NCBI GenBank assembly: GCA_964523105.1
Contig: CAZFZN010000008.1
Location: 134,505 to 198,504 of the forward strand
Source: V1-33 sp964523105
GTDB taxonomy: Bacteria; Verrucomicrobiota; Verrucomicrobiia; Verrucomicrobiales; V1-33
Length of the DNA: 64,000 nucleotides
Direction: 5' to 3'
Below, one piece after another: positions 15,001-20,806 of this stretch; the stretch's first letter is position 1; each line of letters opens with the position of its first letter. Below the pieces are notes generated by a model, which ran no database searches, was not told where the DNA came from, and was given only the letters and a program-made list of their open reading frames with translations. A program made the translations under genes and the position numbers.

Positions 15001-18000
15001 CCCGGTGCGCTGCGGATCGATGGTGGACCCTTCGATCACCTGGCTGAGATCGACCCGGTTCAGAAACGCTTCGAGTGCAGCGAGGGTCGTCGTGTTCAGC
15101 GGCGCGTTCTGGACATTGGCGAAGGCGCGGGACTGGCTGTTCAGGTCCAGCGAGCGGGCGGTGACGGCGAGGTTGCCGCTGAGCGTGACGGTGCCGCTCA
15201 GGATCGCTTGCGCGGAGGAGAAGTAGCTTCCCAGCACCAGCGCCGCGCCGGCTCCGAAGCCGTCGTTCGCTCCGAAGCCGGTGGCGATGGCCAGATTGCT
15301 GATCGAGTTGGTGTTCTCCGCGAGGATCGCTGCATTCTCCGCGATGATGGCGGCGCCCGCCTGAACGTCGGCGGTGGCCCGGCTGCGCGCTTTGCCGTAG
15401 GAAACCGAAAGCCCGGCGCTGTCGCCGCCGGCCGGCACCAGCGTGGTGACGGCCAGCAGATTGTCCGCCGCGGCCCGGATCTCGACGTCGCGGCCCGCGG
15501 TGAGGACGGCACCGTCGCTGACGGTCACCGCCGCCTCCGGCGAAGAACTTCCGTAAGTGATGCCGAGGTAGCGTCCGCTGGTGGTGATCACCGCTTCAGC
15601 GACCGCACCGGCATCGAGGAAAATGTCCTGCGCGGCCGTGAGCCGCACTCCGTCGCCGAGTGTTATTTTCGCCGTGGCCTCCGCAAAGACCGCAGCGGCG
15701 AGTCCGGAAAAGGCGATCAGTTCCTGCTCCACAATCTGCTGCTCGAGGCCGGAGGGATCATTCGGATTCAGGATCGTGTCGAGCAGGGCCGTCTTCAGCG
15801 TGGTGGCGCGGGATTCGAGGCGAATGTCGTGGCCGGTGATGCGGCTGCCTGTGCCGAGCCCGATGACAGCCTCCGCGGCATAACTGCGGAAAGTGGCGGC
15901 ACCGCCTTCGCCGGGATCGAACACCCACTCCACGTCCTCCTCGTCGTTGACCGTGATCCTCACATTTCCAGCGGTGAAGGCGCCGGTGGCTCCGGCCAGA
16001 ATCATTCCTCCTTCGCCCACCACGATCCGCGGCGCCTCAAGCACCACATGGCCGGAATTGCCCACCGAACTGCCGGTGAAGGCATCGCCGCCCGGCGCGA
16101 CCTGCCGGCTGGAAATCCGCATCCCCGGCAGCACCTCGATGCCGTCGCTCGCCTGGAAGGTGATGTCCCGCAGTCCTCCCCCGCCGACCGACCCCGCGAC
16201 GATCACCTCTCCGCGCGAATGGATATTTTCGTTGCCGCTGCCGGCGGCATCGCCGGGCCGGAGTGTTTCCGCGACCGTCAACGCCGTGGCGGTCACCGCT
16301 GTGATGTGGTAGCGCCCGTTGTTGAAGAGAAACCCGGCGGTCTCGATGGTCTGACCCGGACGGAATCCGTCGGTCAGGAAGCTTCCCGCCGTCCGCAGAA
16401 ACTGCCCGCCAGGAACATCCACTGACAGCGTGGCATTGCCGGTGAAAGCCGGCGCGACGACGAGGACCAGCGAGTCGGGAGTGCCGTCGCCGTTGCCCGT
16501 GACGCCGGCGAGAATGACAGTGCCGCGGAACTGATTGACCGTCATGTTGCCGGTGATCAGCAAATTCAGCCCGGCGGGAATCACCGCCGCCGGACGCGGT
16601 TCGAACGGACTGATCAGCGGTGGAATCCTCGCCGGACCGGACGGCGTGTTGGGATCGGGCAGCGCCGGGTCCCCGAGGTCCGGGAAGTCGAGCGTGCCGT
16701 TGAGCCAGTCAGTGAACAGCGCGCGGAAAACCGGACGGAGCACCTCGCTTTGCCAGAGCGGGAAGTTGCCGCTGCCGGCGCCGAAGTGCAGCGCTTCCCA
16801 GCGCGCGCCCTGCACCGCGAACCCGCCGGGGGTTACCGCGAGGGTGTTCGGGTCCACGATGCGGAAAATCCGCTGCACGGAGGAGGGATTCGCCACCGAC
16901 TCCACCCGCACCGGTCCGGCGACGACGTCCCCGTCGGCATCGTTCGTCAGTTCGACACGGATTTTCGCGCCGGTGGCCACGACGGTGCCGATCACGTCGA
17001 AGGCCAAGCCGTTGCCGACGGAGGCATCGAATACCTGCCCGGGGAAGTTCTGCTGGTTGACAGTGAACGCCGCCGGCTGCGCGGTCTGGAATGTCACCAG
17101 CAGCGTGTTGGTCGCATCATCGAAAACGCGGTACACGGCATTCGTCGCCAGCCGGATTTGGCGGTCGTCGTCCCACGGACGCAGCGGGTCTTCGGAAACC
17201 GTGTCGTCCAGCAGGTGCGAAATGTTCGCCATCCATGACGCCTGAATCTGATAGGCCTGGCCGGGAATCGAGTCCGCGGTCCACGAGGCCGTCTCCAGGC
17301 TGCCGGTGGCACCGAAGCGGGGATTGACGAGGAACAGCTCGTCGTTCGTCGTCCGGTAGGTCTCCCGCCACATGGCACTGCCGTCGATGCTCCGCAGCCA
17401 CGGGCGGTCGTCGCGGAAGAAGAATCCCGTGGGACCGTCCACCGTCTGCACCGGAATCTCCGGACCCGGCCGGGACATCGTCGTGGTCATGATGTTGCCG
17501 CCGTGCGCACCGTTCACGATGAGATTCGACCAGTCGTAATTCACCGGAGCCAGATTGAGATCGGCGCGCACATGGTTCACCAGCTCGCTCAGCTGGTTGA
17601 GACTCACCGTTTCGCTGTCCACCGGGTCCTCGTGCAGCAGCAGCAGCTTCGCCATCACCACAGCATTGGCGTAGGCCGCGAACTTCGTTTTGTCGAACTC
17701 GACATTCGTTCCCAGTCCGAAGGTGGCGTCGGGATAAAATTCGACGCCGGGAATTTCCATGAGCGCCTCCTGAAGCTCCTCGCTGTGCGCGATGCCGTTG
17801 ATGCCGAGATAGGCGTCGAGCCGTTCGTGGTCGCCGGGTTTGAACAGGTAAATGGTCTCGCCCCGGATCGTCACCGAGCGCAGATCCATTTTGTTCGAGA
17901 GTTTGGTCAGGACCTCAAACTGCTCAATGTCGATCCCCCAGCGCGCCTCGATGAGTTCCCGGATCATTTGGCGCGGGATTTCCCGCAGCTCGGCGATGGA

Positions 18001-20514
18001 GTCGGTGATTGGATTGAGCGCGAGGCGGAGCGGCCCGGTGATGTTGTCATCGATGAACTGCCCGGCATCGGCGATGAGGATTTGCAGGTCGGTCAGCCGC
18101 TCCGGCATGCCGAACATCGGCAGCAGGTGATTGATGATGAAAGAATCGGACCGGTCGCCGTCGAGGTTGGCGTCGTCGAGGTAAGCGACGGTGGCATCCA
18201 GCCAGCCGACCCCGGCCTCGGTGTCAGCACGCGATGGGTCGGCATCGTTCCCGACATTCTCGCCCTCGCGGTTCTGCACCCGGCGCAGGTAGTCGGCGTC
18301 GAAGAATCCCTTGGTCATCGCGAGCCCGACTTCGGCCCAGTTGCGGATGCCGTCCTCGACCGCATCCCGCCATTGCAGCAAATAGGCGGCGGTCAGTTCG
18401 GCGCTCTGGCGCGCCGTCGGCATCGCCGGAAGTTGCGCCGCAAGGTCGTCGAGCAGGCGGTCGAAATCCGCAGACGGCGCCACGCCGTAGGCAGTGATGA
18501 ACGCCTCCACCGCCTCTGCCGCCGCCGCTTCCACCACGTCCTGGAGCCGGAAGACCTGCTGCATGATCCGGCCACTGTAGCCGTCCGTGTAAATGGACTC
18601 GTCGCCGGTCCCGGCGGCGTCGCCCGCCACGAGCGTCTCCGCGACGGTGATCTCGGTCGCCGTCACACCGGTCACCGTATAGCGGCCGTTGTTGGCGTTG
18701 AATCCCGAGGTGAAAATGACGTCGCCCACCTCGAAATTTCCCGGAATGTAGCCGTCCGGAAATCCCACGAAGCTTCCCGTCGCCCGAACGAAGGAATTGT
18801 GGGCGAGGTTCACATGCATCAGAATCCGCCCGGTGTCGGCCTTGGCTTCGGGATCATCCGGACTGGCGGCGGGATTCCCTGCCCACGGCTTGATGAGGGC
18901 TTCGTAGATGAAGCGGACCGGTGCATCGAACACGATGCCGGGTGTGCTGTCGTCGGCGATGTCCCCATTCGGCAGCAGCGTGCGGGTGGAATCGGCATCG
19001 ACCCGGCCCGGAGTCGCCTCGGCGATGTAGGCTTCGGTCAGGAAGTGACGCAGCAGATTGGCCAGGTTCTCCTCGCTCTTGACCGCATCGAGCACCGCCG
19101 GCGCCGCCCCTTCGGCGAATTCGTTGACCAGCGTGTGGGCGAACATGTCGCCCGCCGGGTGCGTCGCAAACCCGTAGGCAAATGCCAGGATTTGCAGTTT
19201 CTCCTCCGCGTTGTAGAACGGCTGGCCCTGGTCATCCACCGCCGTCTGCGCCGCCCACGCCATATCGAACAGCCGCTGCAGCCACACTCCGGTATCGACC
19301 GGGTGAATCACCCCGGACCCGAAGTGATAATCCGGAAACCCGTCCGGCCCCACGGCGCCTGCATAGTAATAAGACGGATACCGCTCCAGAGCTTCGACGA
19401 TCTTCGGATGGACCGCGTAGGAATCCCCGGCGATGGTCAGCCTCCCGTCGTCGAGAATGTCCCGGCGCACGTCCTTCGCAATCTCGACGTGCGTGTACGG
19501 CTGAAAGGCGACCTCCGCGAGGACATCGCGCTCGTCGCCGGTATGAACCGTGCGCGCGTGCTCGAGTCCCAGCAGGTGCCCCGCTTCGTGAGCGATGAAG
19601 CCCGCCAGCGCTTCCGCATAGCCGGCACTCCCGCCGGTCCAGGGAATGAGATCGCTGAAAACGAAAGCCTTGTCCGCCGGGTCGCGGTTCCCTTCGTCCA
19701 CCTGTTCGGACAGCCCGTAGTAAGTTCCGTAAGCGGCAAACGCCGCTCCGTCCCCGCCGACGTAAATCGCAGAGAAAGCGCTCCCGTCTCCTGGCGCGAC
19801 CACGGTGAACACCACGCCGGTTCCCGCAAAGGATCGCTCCAGTGAAGCCAATACCGCCGCGATGATTTCCGGCTCCCGGCCTGCCAAAGTTCCGGGCGCG
19901 AGAAAAGGCGGCACCTCCAAGTCCGGGATGGTCACCGGACCGAGGTAGGAAACGTGCGGCGCTCCGTCGAAATCCAGCACAAAGATCTGCCCGGCGCCGG
20001 ACGGCGGGGCATTGGCCGCCCGCAGGGTTTCCGTCAGCAGGGCGGTCATGGAAACAACTTCGTCCACCGTGGAACCAGCGGACTCAGCCGGCGAATGAGT
20101 CTTGTGAGGCTTGCCCGCCGGTTGCCGTGCGGCAAATTTCTCCATGGCGGCCGTCGCCACCGGCCTCCGCGCGGCTTCGGCCACGGCGGCCCCTGCCCTC
20201 TCCGGGCCCGTGGCGGCTTTCTCTCCGGGCCGGGCGGAGGCATCGTCCGCGCCCGCCGGCGCCGCCTCTGATCCGGATGCCAGCCACAGCGCCTCCGCCG
20301 GGTCGGACTCCACATCAAAAATGCTCTCCCCGGCATTCACCGCAGTGTCCGGCCCACTCAATTCCACTTCGATAACCGGCGCCACCCGTTCCTCCTCCCT
20401 GACAGCGGCGTCAAACAGCACGGGATCGGCCGACATCATGAGGCGCACTTCCAGCGCCTCCAGTTCGAAGGCCGGGCCCGCCCGGTGTCGCGCGCTCTGG
20501 GATGAAGGCTTCAC
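1..20514 (-). CDS. Giant LEPR-XLL beta-repeat surface protein with metzincin-type protease motif (partial)
   Basis: I checked the frame codon by codon; it has no stop from 20514 to the left window edge, so at least 6,838 codons are present and the C-terminus is missing. The GTG at 20514 is chosen because it leaves a short basic leader (KPSSQSARHR) before the LEPR-XLL signature FELEALEVRLMMSADP (residues 16-31), which marks very long bacterial proteins. Residues 309-319 read HEAGHLLGLEH, a full HExxHxxGxxH zinc site. Residues 599-639 and about 1391-1432 are a diverged duplicate (NNGRY..TVAETL..GDAAG). From about residue 1310 onward the protein is Gly/Ala/Val-rich beta-strand repeats of the AGGDVxLxA type, interrupted by FG-GAP-like blocks (2559-2749, 2969-3079). 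No classical signal peptide is seen. A secreted or surface protein with an embedded protease is inferred; the substrate is unknown. Confidence 0.9.
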   Translation of the reverse strand, partial: MKPSSQSARHRAGPAFELEALEVRLMMSADPVLFDAAVREEERVAPVIEVELSGPDTAVNAGESIFDVESDPAEALWLASGSEAAPAGADDASARPGEKAATGPERAGAAVAEAARRPVATAAMEKFAARQPAGKPHKTHSPAESAGSTVDEVVSMTALLTETLRAANAPPSGAGQIFVLDFDGAPHVSYLGPVTIPDLEVPPFLAPGTLAGREPEIIAAVLASLERSFAGTGVVFTVVAPGDGSAFSAIYVGGDGAAFAAYGTYYGLSEQVDEGNRDPADKAFVFSDLIPWTGGSAGYAEALAGFIAHEAGHLLGLEHARTVHTGDERDVLAEVAFQPYTHVEIAKDVRRDILDDGRLTIAGDSYAVHPKIVEALERYPSYYYAGAVGPDGFPDYHFGSGVIHPVDTGVWLQRLFDMAWAAQTAVDDQGQPFYNAEEKLQILAFAYGFATHPAGDMFAHTLVNEFAEGAAPAVLDAVKSEENLANLLRHFLTEAYIAEATPGRVDADSTRTLLPNGDIADDSTPGIVFDAPVRFIYEALIKPWAGNPAASPDDPEAKADTGRILMHVNLAHNSFVRATGSFVGFPDGYIPGNFEVGDVIFTSGFNANNGRYTVTGVTATEITVAETLVAGDAAGTGDESIYTDGYSGRIMQQVFRLQDVVEAAAAEAVEAFITAYGVAPSADFDRLLDDLAAQLPAMPTARQSAELTAAYLLQWRDAVEDGIRNWAEVGLAMTKGFFDADYLRRVQNREGENVGNDADPSRADTEAGVGWLDATVAYLDDANLDGDRSDSFIINHLLPMFGMPERLTDLQILIADAGQFIDDNITGPLRLALNPITDSIAELREIPRQMIRELIEARWGIDIEQFEVLTKLSNKMDLRSVTIRGETIYLFKPGDHERLDAYLGINGIAHSEELQEALMEIPGVEFYPDATFGLGTNVEFDKTKFAAYANAVVMAKLLLLHEDPVDSETVSLNQLSELVNHVRADLNLAPVNYDWSNLIVNGAHGGNIMTTTMSRPGPEIPVQTVDGPTGFFFRDDRPWLRSIDGSAMWRETYRTTNDELFLVNPRFGATGSLETASWTADSIPGQAYQIQASWMANISHLLDDTVSEDPLRPWDDDRQIRLATNAVYRVFDDATNTLLVTFQTAQPAAFTVNQQNFPGQVFDASVGNGLAFDVIGTVVATGAKIRVELTNDADGDVVAGPVRVESVANPSSVQRIFRIVDPNTLAVTPGGFAVQGARWEALHFGAGSGNFPLWQSEVLRPVFRALFTDWLNGTLDFPDLGDPALPDPNTPSGPARIPPLISPFEPRPAAVIPAGLNLLITGNMTVNQFRGTVILAGVTGNGDGTPDSLVLVVAPAFTGNATLSVDVPGGQFLRTAGSFLTDGFRPGQTIETAGFLFNNGRYHITAVTATALTVAETLRPGDAAGSGNENIHSRGEVIVAGSVGGGGLRDITFQASDGIEVLPGMRISSRQVAPGGDAFTGSSVGNSGHVVLEAPRIVVGEGGMILAGATGAFTAGNVRITVNDEEDVEWVFDPGEGGAATFRSYAAEAVIGLGTGSRITGHDIRLESRATTLKTALLDTILNPNDPSGLEQQIVEQELIAFSGLAAAVFAEATAKITLGDGVRLTAAQDIFLDAGAVAEAVITTSGRYLGITYGSSSPEAAVTVSDGAVLTAGRDVEIRAAADNLLAVTTLVPAGGDSAGLSVSYGKARSRATADVQAGAAIIAENAAILAENTNSISNLAIATGFGANDGFGAGAALVLGSYFSSAQAILSGTVTLSGNLAVTARSLDLNSQSRAFANVQNAPLNTTTLAALEAFLNRVDLSQVIEGSTIDPQRTGPDIAIAAAVVLVETENKAVALIDDGAFITLDGALTIESLAEEGFAASATANAFDAGLPATPPATNTGIGGAIVWSRLFNQATAFIGYNAIVDAAHGVGINAVATVARPLPVFPNPVPVFPPVISLIDTDSATGTARIAEEFADADGISIAVRDALVPLGAYLAPFLAAADTFGTTLVHAGGPVAAGHTAFGGGVNYLDIYNMAATGVSAGARVNQRQLTAAADQDVVLDSSATLHLTNLAGFHSSISFDAIAPGVDDAAGGYFNGLFADNYARAVIGDRALVSAARDVAAHAVTTSDILHAVQAGTEGRDVSVTGAFGLVMLGHEALAWIEDRATVLAGRDVLLDVENGGTVINVAGGAAGGQDAGIGASAAFTVIREATTLDEGGADDEELDGYSRTSAFIGDALQPVGPVGTGGDPGLVTAGRDVRLTAQSALHTWTISVSGAAAGSSFTGMGGLPESVRGLEFGFGFSGDVAFNSLTYAVQAFIRDTTRVEAGNTMQLSAADSPLLVAGAGAVAFGNHAGIGGSYARNGLHSLVSAYALDVALEAADLIMAAVTNSSVVAVSNGGTGTKSGLAVAGSVTHNDIAALTEAALAARTGAVVTGGMTLDADGNLRLVSTAGASSISGAGFLAAGAALDLGSIEVAAHAFAGANTSVSAAGDVAITAHTTEEVLSTAASLVNGGTGNGNRLYRKGEFAFGAGEDAGGGDTLTTSLALGQLNDDNGDGVINGSDWPDLVTGNFGQFNRRYLNDGTGAFLPGADMGSVVGNLSDFEFSSFSPNSVIPDLTLAIALADFDMDGALDAVAGNFGQPSRIYYNDGKGNFSPGVDLGILADPTTALAVADMDGDGRPDVVTGNFNARPRLYLNQGNRNFAAPVDISSDTNFTTAVLLADLNGDGRPDVIAGNIGFDLSPLVNQGLVHLTDLLEDTVVDIVDLIVSNVATLPELISAGLVDRFGFDPQSLLTAGDLVNAAIAGLDDLVREGLLALSDFTDLPLDAAALVATGLVTQAQLLAEGLIDANDDVPLHALVNSGLVFLEQVIGRGLVDPGDLIDPEVTLGDLLATPLTEIGDLVDAGLTGLGELIVATLDVRELIASGLATLAELAAANLLDAADLDQARLDTRRLLTQFAAGAPTRIYLNLGGGNFAPGVDLSSDRFVTRSLAAGDVDGDGDVDIVTGNAATGSRLYRNTGSTPASVTFGPGTTITESGPLTQAVLLLDMDGDLDLDLITGNHNGPTRLYFNDGTGAFTVGPNISDELFAVTALAAGDPDLDSDLDIFAANASPGIGAAGAANLLEAGSDAAARVAVSATVDAGGNLSVIARDDAKVTVLARSDAAGGNAAGLTAASPHLMRHVSARVDGSVSAGTDSSTGPLRKLLVSGSAGDDLLGFAGGAASARELGLAASAVLFRMDSTVESVIGGSARITAGNGTSGTAVSVDLTASHTTEVLGAAGAVSGAPYAGIGAALHASLFDERVAARIDPGAAVTALDHVSLRAVSSEVLTSDVAGDTTGFQLGVAGSAAFAAVEKSTSALVDGATVAAGGNVTLEAASEVTFAPVTGSSVAGTGDGIGISAAVLLVQAETRAGITGGAGVEATGSRGDSVVAERNPDGIATTRLLRGVSISATSREVSQSVVVSGAEASGLGLAGSITGTVIDHTTSAFIDGGSMVNLQPAAGTRSVRLFAWDDTQITHLTGASTPAAGEGIGGALDGGLIVKNTAAWIGGSAQVSADPDVEIYAYSDQIIATLAANEDSEGNVTMGGAVEALTLLITTRAFVSGTAVVFAPGSVIINADDLTRVHYTAGIATSGSENTAGAAGGFVLIDKDVEAFVDGGARVTALGTRNGRLSLNGDFSVAYPAGPGRVPGLVGTLLDILGFVFENPVRDLLTDSFDFADELAFIDLTPVSAPPQDESLDGLRTATPGRRLVQGLGIGAASRDDVSVLATGQGLTGDPATLFATAALFSAAALVTTNRTRAWIGGGAVVNGDNTGAGPDQFVLVAAGSDVSFFALTGGAAFNTSAVGIGALGGAVGFAMLDNLTQARIGSPATVTSAGDVHVVATAREDIFAFAAGMAAGPGVTYFKVDGSFNLVSVRSATSASIDGATTVHAGGNVLVSARDDTDADVMSGSAALGLGIAGAGVSVSTTVIVKNTQAFIGEGAVVNAKGTGPGVLQVYDGAGALDFGRKPVRGIGIQAESNENVFGLAGAGTAGSVVALSGAVTVALLDSDTAAFVDRLARLNEDLTGAGTPHLVSIAAVNRVTTFDLAVNVARAMGAAGAGADLVVVDNDTTALINPGALVRAVSGVDVFALSRITGDSFIANVGRPGVGGLNITLSLYSLRGDFEDLLTIPLSRLNGRPGIDEGTFSDISLIPISKLNNVGAGSLQSELDDAFTGLAGGLAEVLRGYGDSRPAAAALADSLTDGTPEDAVTGGLLAESEGDGTTATVNGANVEAGFVQVKALERSDFAADTTSAVDLMYALAPVNTTLPTVYKDDTVASVRNIAVASITGGAMVTAVDVLVRGEVENNTALTATGSVSTIQNVIAATIDGSTVIASRDLDLEAVQDIFSTCWSILPRFDGLQFKTGQNSIASSVVASIVNGSAVTASADVALSSLDDTTAVAVTDAMTIGQKGPILTIGAAVGVGLGNNNIANTVQAKIEASTVTSGTGKVDVSADSSPLAVVVALGVASGPGSALAGSIALNTIANTVEAHIAANSTVAAPGSVTVEATDGGTIVAVGGNVAIADGKVALGASVSLNDIANTVTAYVRESSVAAPLIEVLVLENADLVAIAVGGAGAQSIVFGGSVAFNVLDNDLDAEVTLGADLDAANLVRVKARDEGSITAVTGQLAASSGFGSYGASVSKNVISSTASAAVSGTGVTVDAPVVEIRAEGAPSIDAVAVGGFFADGQTIGGSVTLNQITGGLEVRVAGGAVVTAAGAISVVAADDSEISSLAGNISGANGVAVGAAIATNDIARTITAAVSGATVDSNGGDVLLQAASTSEVENITAAGSGAGSFAFGGSVSLNEIHNTLGAHSLGGTIEAAGAVRLVAADSSLIESLAGTVVGGGTSAAGAAIATNDLSSTIAATVSGGTVNAPGGGVELLADSAGTIKTLSAGLSGAGTVSITGAISLNKIAGAVHAKILDGAAVAAAGDITLTAEESADIFSLSGQAAGGAGGAIGGAAAYNELASVITACVENASATSTAGSLLIFAGSAAAVETIAAAGSLGSYAGIAGSVSINIAQNTILACLTNAAVTAFANISLLAQSSGTYDSLGGSLGAGAVGVGGSVAVNSLANQTRAAVTGATVQARGLGVAMTVNRWDPVTGAATAEAMRGLAVIADSRESLNVVSVSLAGGSAGVAVNVSTQFLSDTTEAVIDNSMVNTPADMGQAVRVRAHHASSVTTGSGVIGIGAVGAGAAVDHILLTNMTRAAISDSDQINRTTVYGADGVEVSASTRESVDSSAVGGGLGSVALAGSVPVIEISSTIEAVISESNVHSGGDLRVLAASAATINVHAGALAAGAAGIGASFAITGINTTTTARLTAAVTNAPGLTLVQADSVEDITAAVGTLGVGSLGVAASVAVSSIRAVTSAFISGGSRISSLNQDAGFSSPVQDVQVLANDTASIDDKAGSLGAGVVGAGAAVDVATIRNTTAAWIGNLCVIDTARDLLVRADSDWTIHSMPIAVAFGWLSLSGAVSVVSFGGGLDATGSGKADNVAPDVNNAISLTSGVRNVNPSDATAARARTLTATTRFSINDEMSTVPVPAATSAYTGTGAMIRAGRHIRFQSESDETLDMKTGGGGVGFVGLGASVGYATVRQTTESQIGANSVLHAGGDVQISADGAVNSAGITSFAGGGGFVAAEAAIAILNSDNDVSASLGAGASIATAANVSVTAAAASNLNVNAAAASAGVVAAGVAVAQAAETGTTQSFLGNGANVGGLNPAGPPGVASLTMSANAAHTITSETTAAAAGVVGAAVNRATATVNPVLVTSVGTGALVRVSGGVNMSSSSQATATTEVFSASVGLAAAGVSLAESTVTPRVNSFVSGGGTAVSAGGGITLQALHNDTAGGGAASTAQAPAAGIASGAGADPNAVSSADLDTWVAPGASLNAGGTISLTSRARNRAEAEADAFSLGLVTVGTTLPDATAGGIVRAHFDGSVTGGAGLTVLASASNDARADGDASGGGLIIQTIHTSNATASPVLQAAIGNNALVSVTGAVNVTSTSQVDAYAKSSGLSIGAGAFGSTLAKATASPNLETRIGTGSTVNAGSVTLLASNNHGLNKGATAEADSSKGGLISGGGATPTAIANGVVNAFVGTNSTLNTGGSVLLTARGSNRATANADALTIGAIAATGSNSASSTASGTAGAHFDGRVTGASSLAVQAQSFDRAVSTADAAAGGIISGNGVTATATTSPSVRAWLGNGASVAVNGGVSLLSDSVTDADGFATGVTPISGVSVGKSQSTVTANPTVETYVGNNAVIVAGGDIELQSRHGQPLQLSRGNFSATSDVDYNSNTIFFSAAHGLNDGDRVTYNNGGSGSIGGLTQGRSYSILQTDDFALRLGGSFDAAAAVDAARDSIRFASAHNFQPGDRVVYDAAGGTPVAGLTNGSSYFVRVIDGTTIKLSPTLTGATSTPLGFDAALVDSGSGTVTLNGHGFAAGQALTYRAPAAAVFGKSQVDGTTDVITIGTHNLTTGQQVTYRTDGTAVAGLTGGSSYFVIAVDASRIKLATTAANAAAATAIDLNAANATGTHRISRTGEDPIPGLTDGNTYYAIVVDADRLKLAATPADAASGTAVTVNAAGIAGTHTLGTEGLDLTSAGAGRHFLAFDLTPGSATGTHRLIGAGGAQTLGTAPSGDGISTAAASGSAGALLFGSQGSVSLATSNPAVRAWVGNQASVNSGRDVSVTATSLAAAAALAQNVTVSLVGSGSASADADLTSTTATWAGDGSLIVAARDVTLTADSSHQSDVLASSGATGAIGFSESDATADIDYTTTARVNPN
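555..1475 (-). repeat. Tandem 'GDRVTY ... SYFVxxVDxxxIKL' repeats near the left edge of the giant protein
   Basis: Residues about 6347-6654 of the giant protein contain four to five copies of a unit with GDRVTY or GQQVTY, then GLTxGxSYFV, then VDxxxIKLA. The unit is distinct from the AGGDV-type beta repeats that flank it. The function is unknown. Confidence 0.7.
11281..12840 (-). repeat. FG-GAP/VCBS-like calcium-loop repeat blocks within the giant protein
   Basis: Two blocks (12840-12270 and about 11610-11281) carry repeated loops such as DMDGDGRPD, DLNGDGRPD and DVDGDGDVD, each followed by (V)TGN and an R-Y/L-Y-N-D/Q-G strand. This is typical of FG-GAP/VCBS beta-propeller blades that bind calcium. 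Between them (about 12270-11630) lies a leucine-rich stretch with many GLV/DLL steps that looks helical and differs from the rest of the protein. Confidence 0.75.
19558..19590 (-). other. Zinc metalloprotease motif inside the giant protein
   Basis: Translates as HEAGHLLGLEH (residues 309-319 of the giant protein). It has the three His ligands and the catalytic Glu of the metzincin HExxHxxGxxH pattern. The preceding residues (from about 150) form a compact domain. The downstream Met-turn of metzincins was not pinned down, so the clan is probable but the family is not assigned. Confidence 0.8.
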
Positions 20515-20660
20515 GGCGCTCAGCAGGTGAAATGGTGCAGCTTCAGCCCGCGGCGCCTGACTCCGCTCCCCCTCACAGAATTTGCCCGTCTGAAGAAATC
20601 CGGACGCCGGTGCGAAGCGGCGGACAGGCAGACGGAAACACCAGGGGGCATTAGGTCAGT

Positions 20661-20688
20661 CTAATCAGACTCGGGCGAGGAATGTCAA
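20661..20688 (-). promoter_or_regulatory. Candidate sigma70-type promoter of the giant gene, with overlapping palindrome
   Basis: On the minus strand a perfect TTGACA (20688-20683) is followed 16 nt later by GATTAG (20666-20661, a weak -10). The 14-bp inverted repeat AGTCTGATTAGACT (20671-20658) overlaps the -10 and could be an operator. It lies about 150 nt upstream of the chosen GTG start. Confidence 0.4.
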
Positions 20689-20715
20689 ACTTCCCGCACG
20701 GAATTCACTGATCAT
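20665..20715 (-). CDS. Possible 16-codon leader peptide ahead of the giant gene
   Basis: ATG at 20715 follows the strong Shine-Dalgarno GGAGG by 5 nt and opens a 16-codon frame ending in TGA. It is in the same phase as the giant gene but is separated from it by in-frame stops. It could be a real small peptide or an ancestral start cut off by mutation. It overlaps the candidate promoter of the giant gene, so it can only be expressed from further upstream. Confidence 0.25.
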   Translation of the reverse strand: MISEFRAGSLTFLARV

Positions 20716-20781
20716 TTTTTCCTCCGGCGCTCTAACAGAGCATAAGGAAAGCAAAATGTCTGAATCTTATGGCGCCTACAA

Positions 20782-20800
20782 GGCGCGAAACCATCGCGCC
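20782..20800 (-). terminator. Hairpin after the small membrane protein gene
   Basis: GGCGCG, a 7-nt loop, then CGCGCC: a perfect 6-bp stem that starts 6 nt after the stop codon at 20807. No real U-tract follows, so it is only a candidate terminator. Confidence 0.35.
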
Positions 20801-20806
20801 ACTGGA

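Noticed and set aside
109..20271. Long plus-strand open frames (up to 815 codons) opposite the giant gene
   Set aside because: They are codon-aligned antisense of the giant frame, caused by its GC-rich codons. Their translations are Arg/Gly-rich, without family motifs, and are broken many times while the minus frame is not.
20581..20715. Extension of the giant protein to the well-placed ATG at 20715, with the intervening UGA codons read as selenocysteine
   Set aside because: The frame has two UGA codons close together and no SECIS-like hairpin after them. The LEPR-XLL leader from the GTG at 20514 has a normal length.
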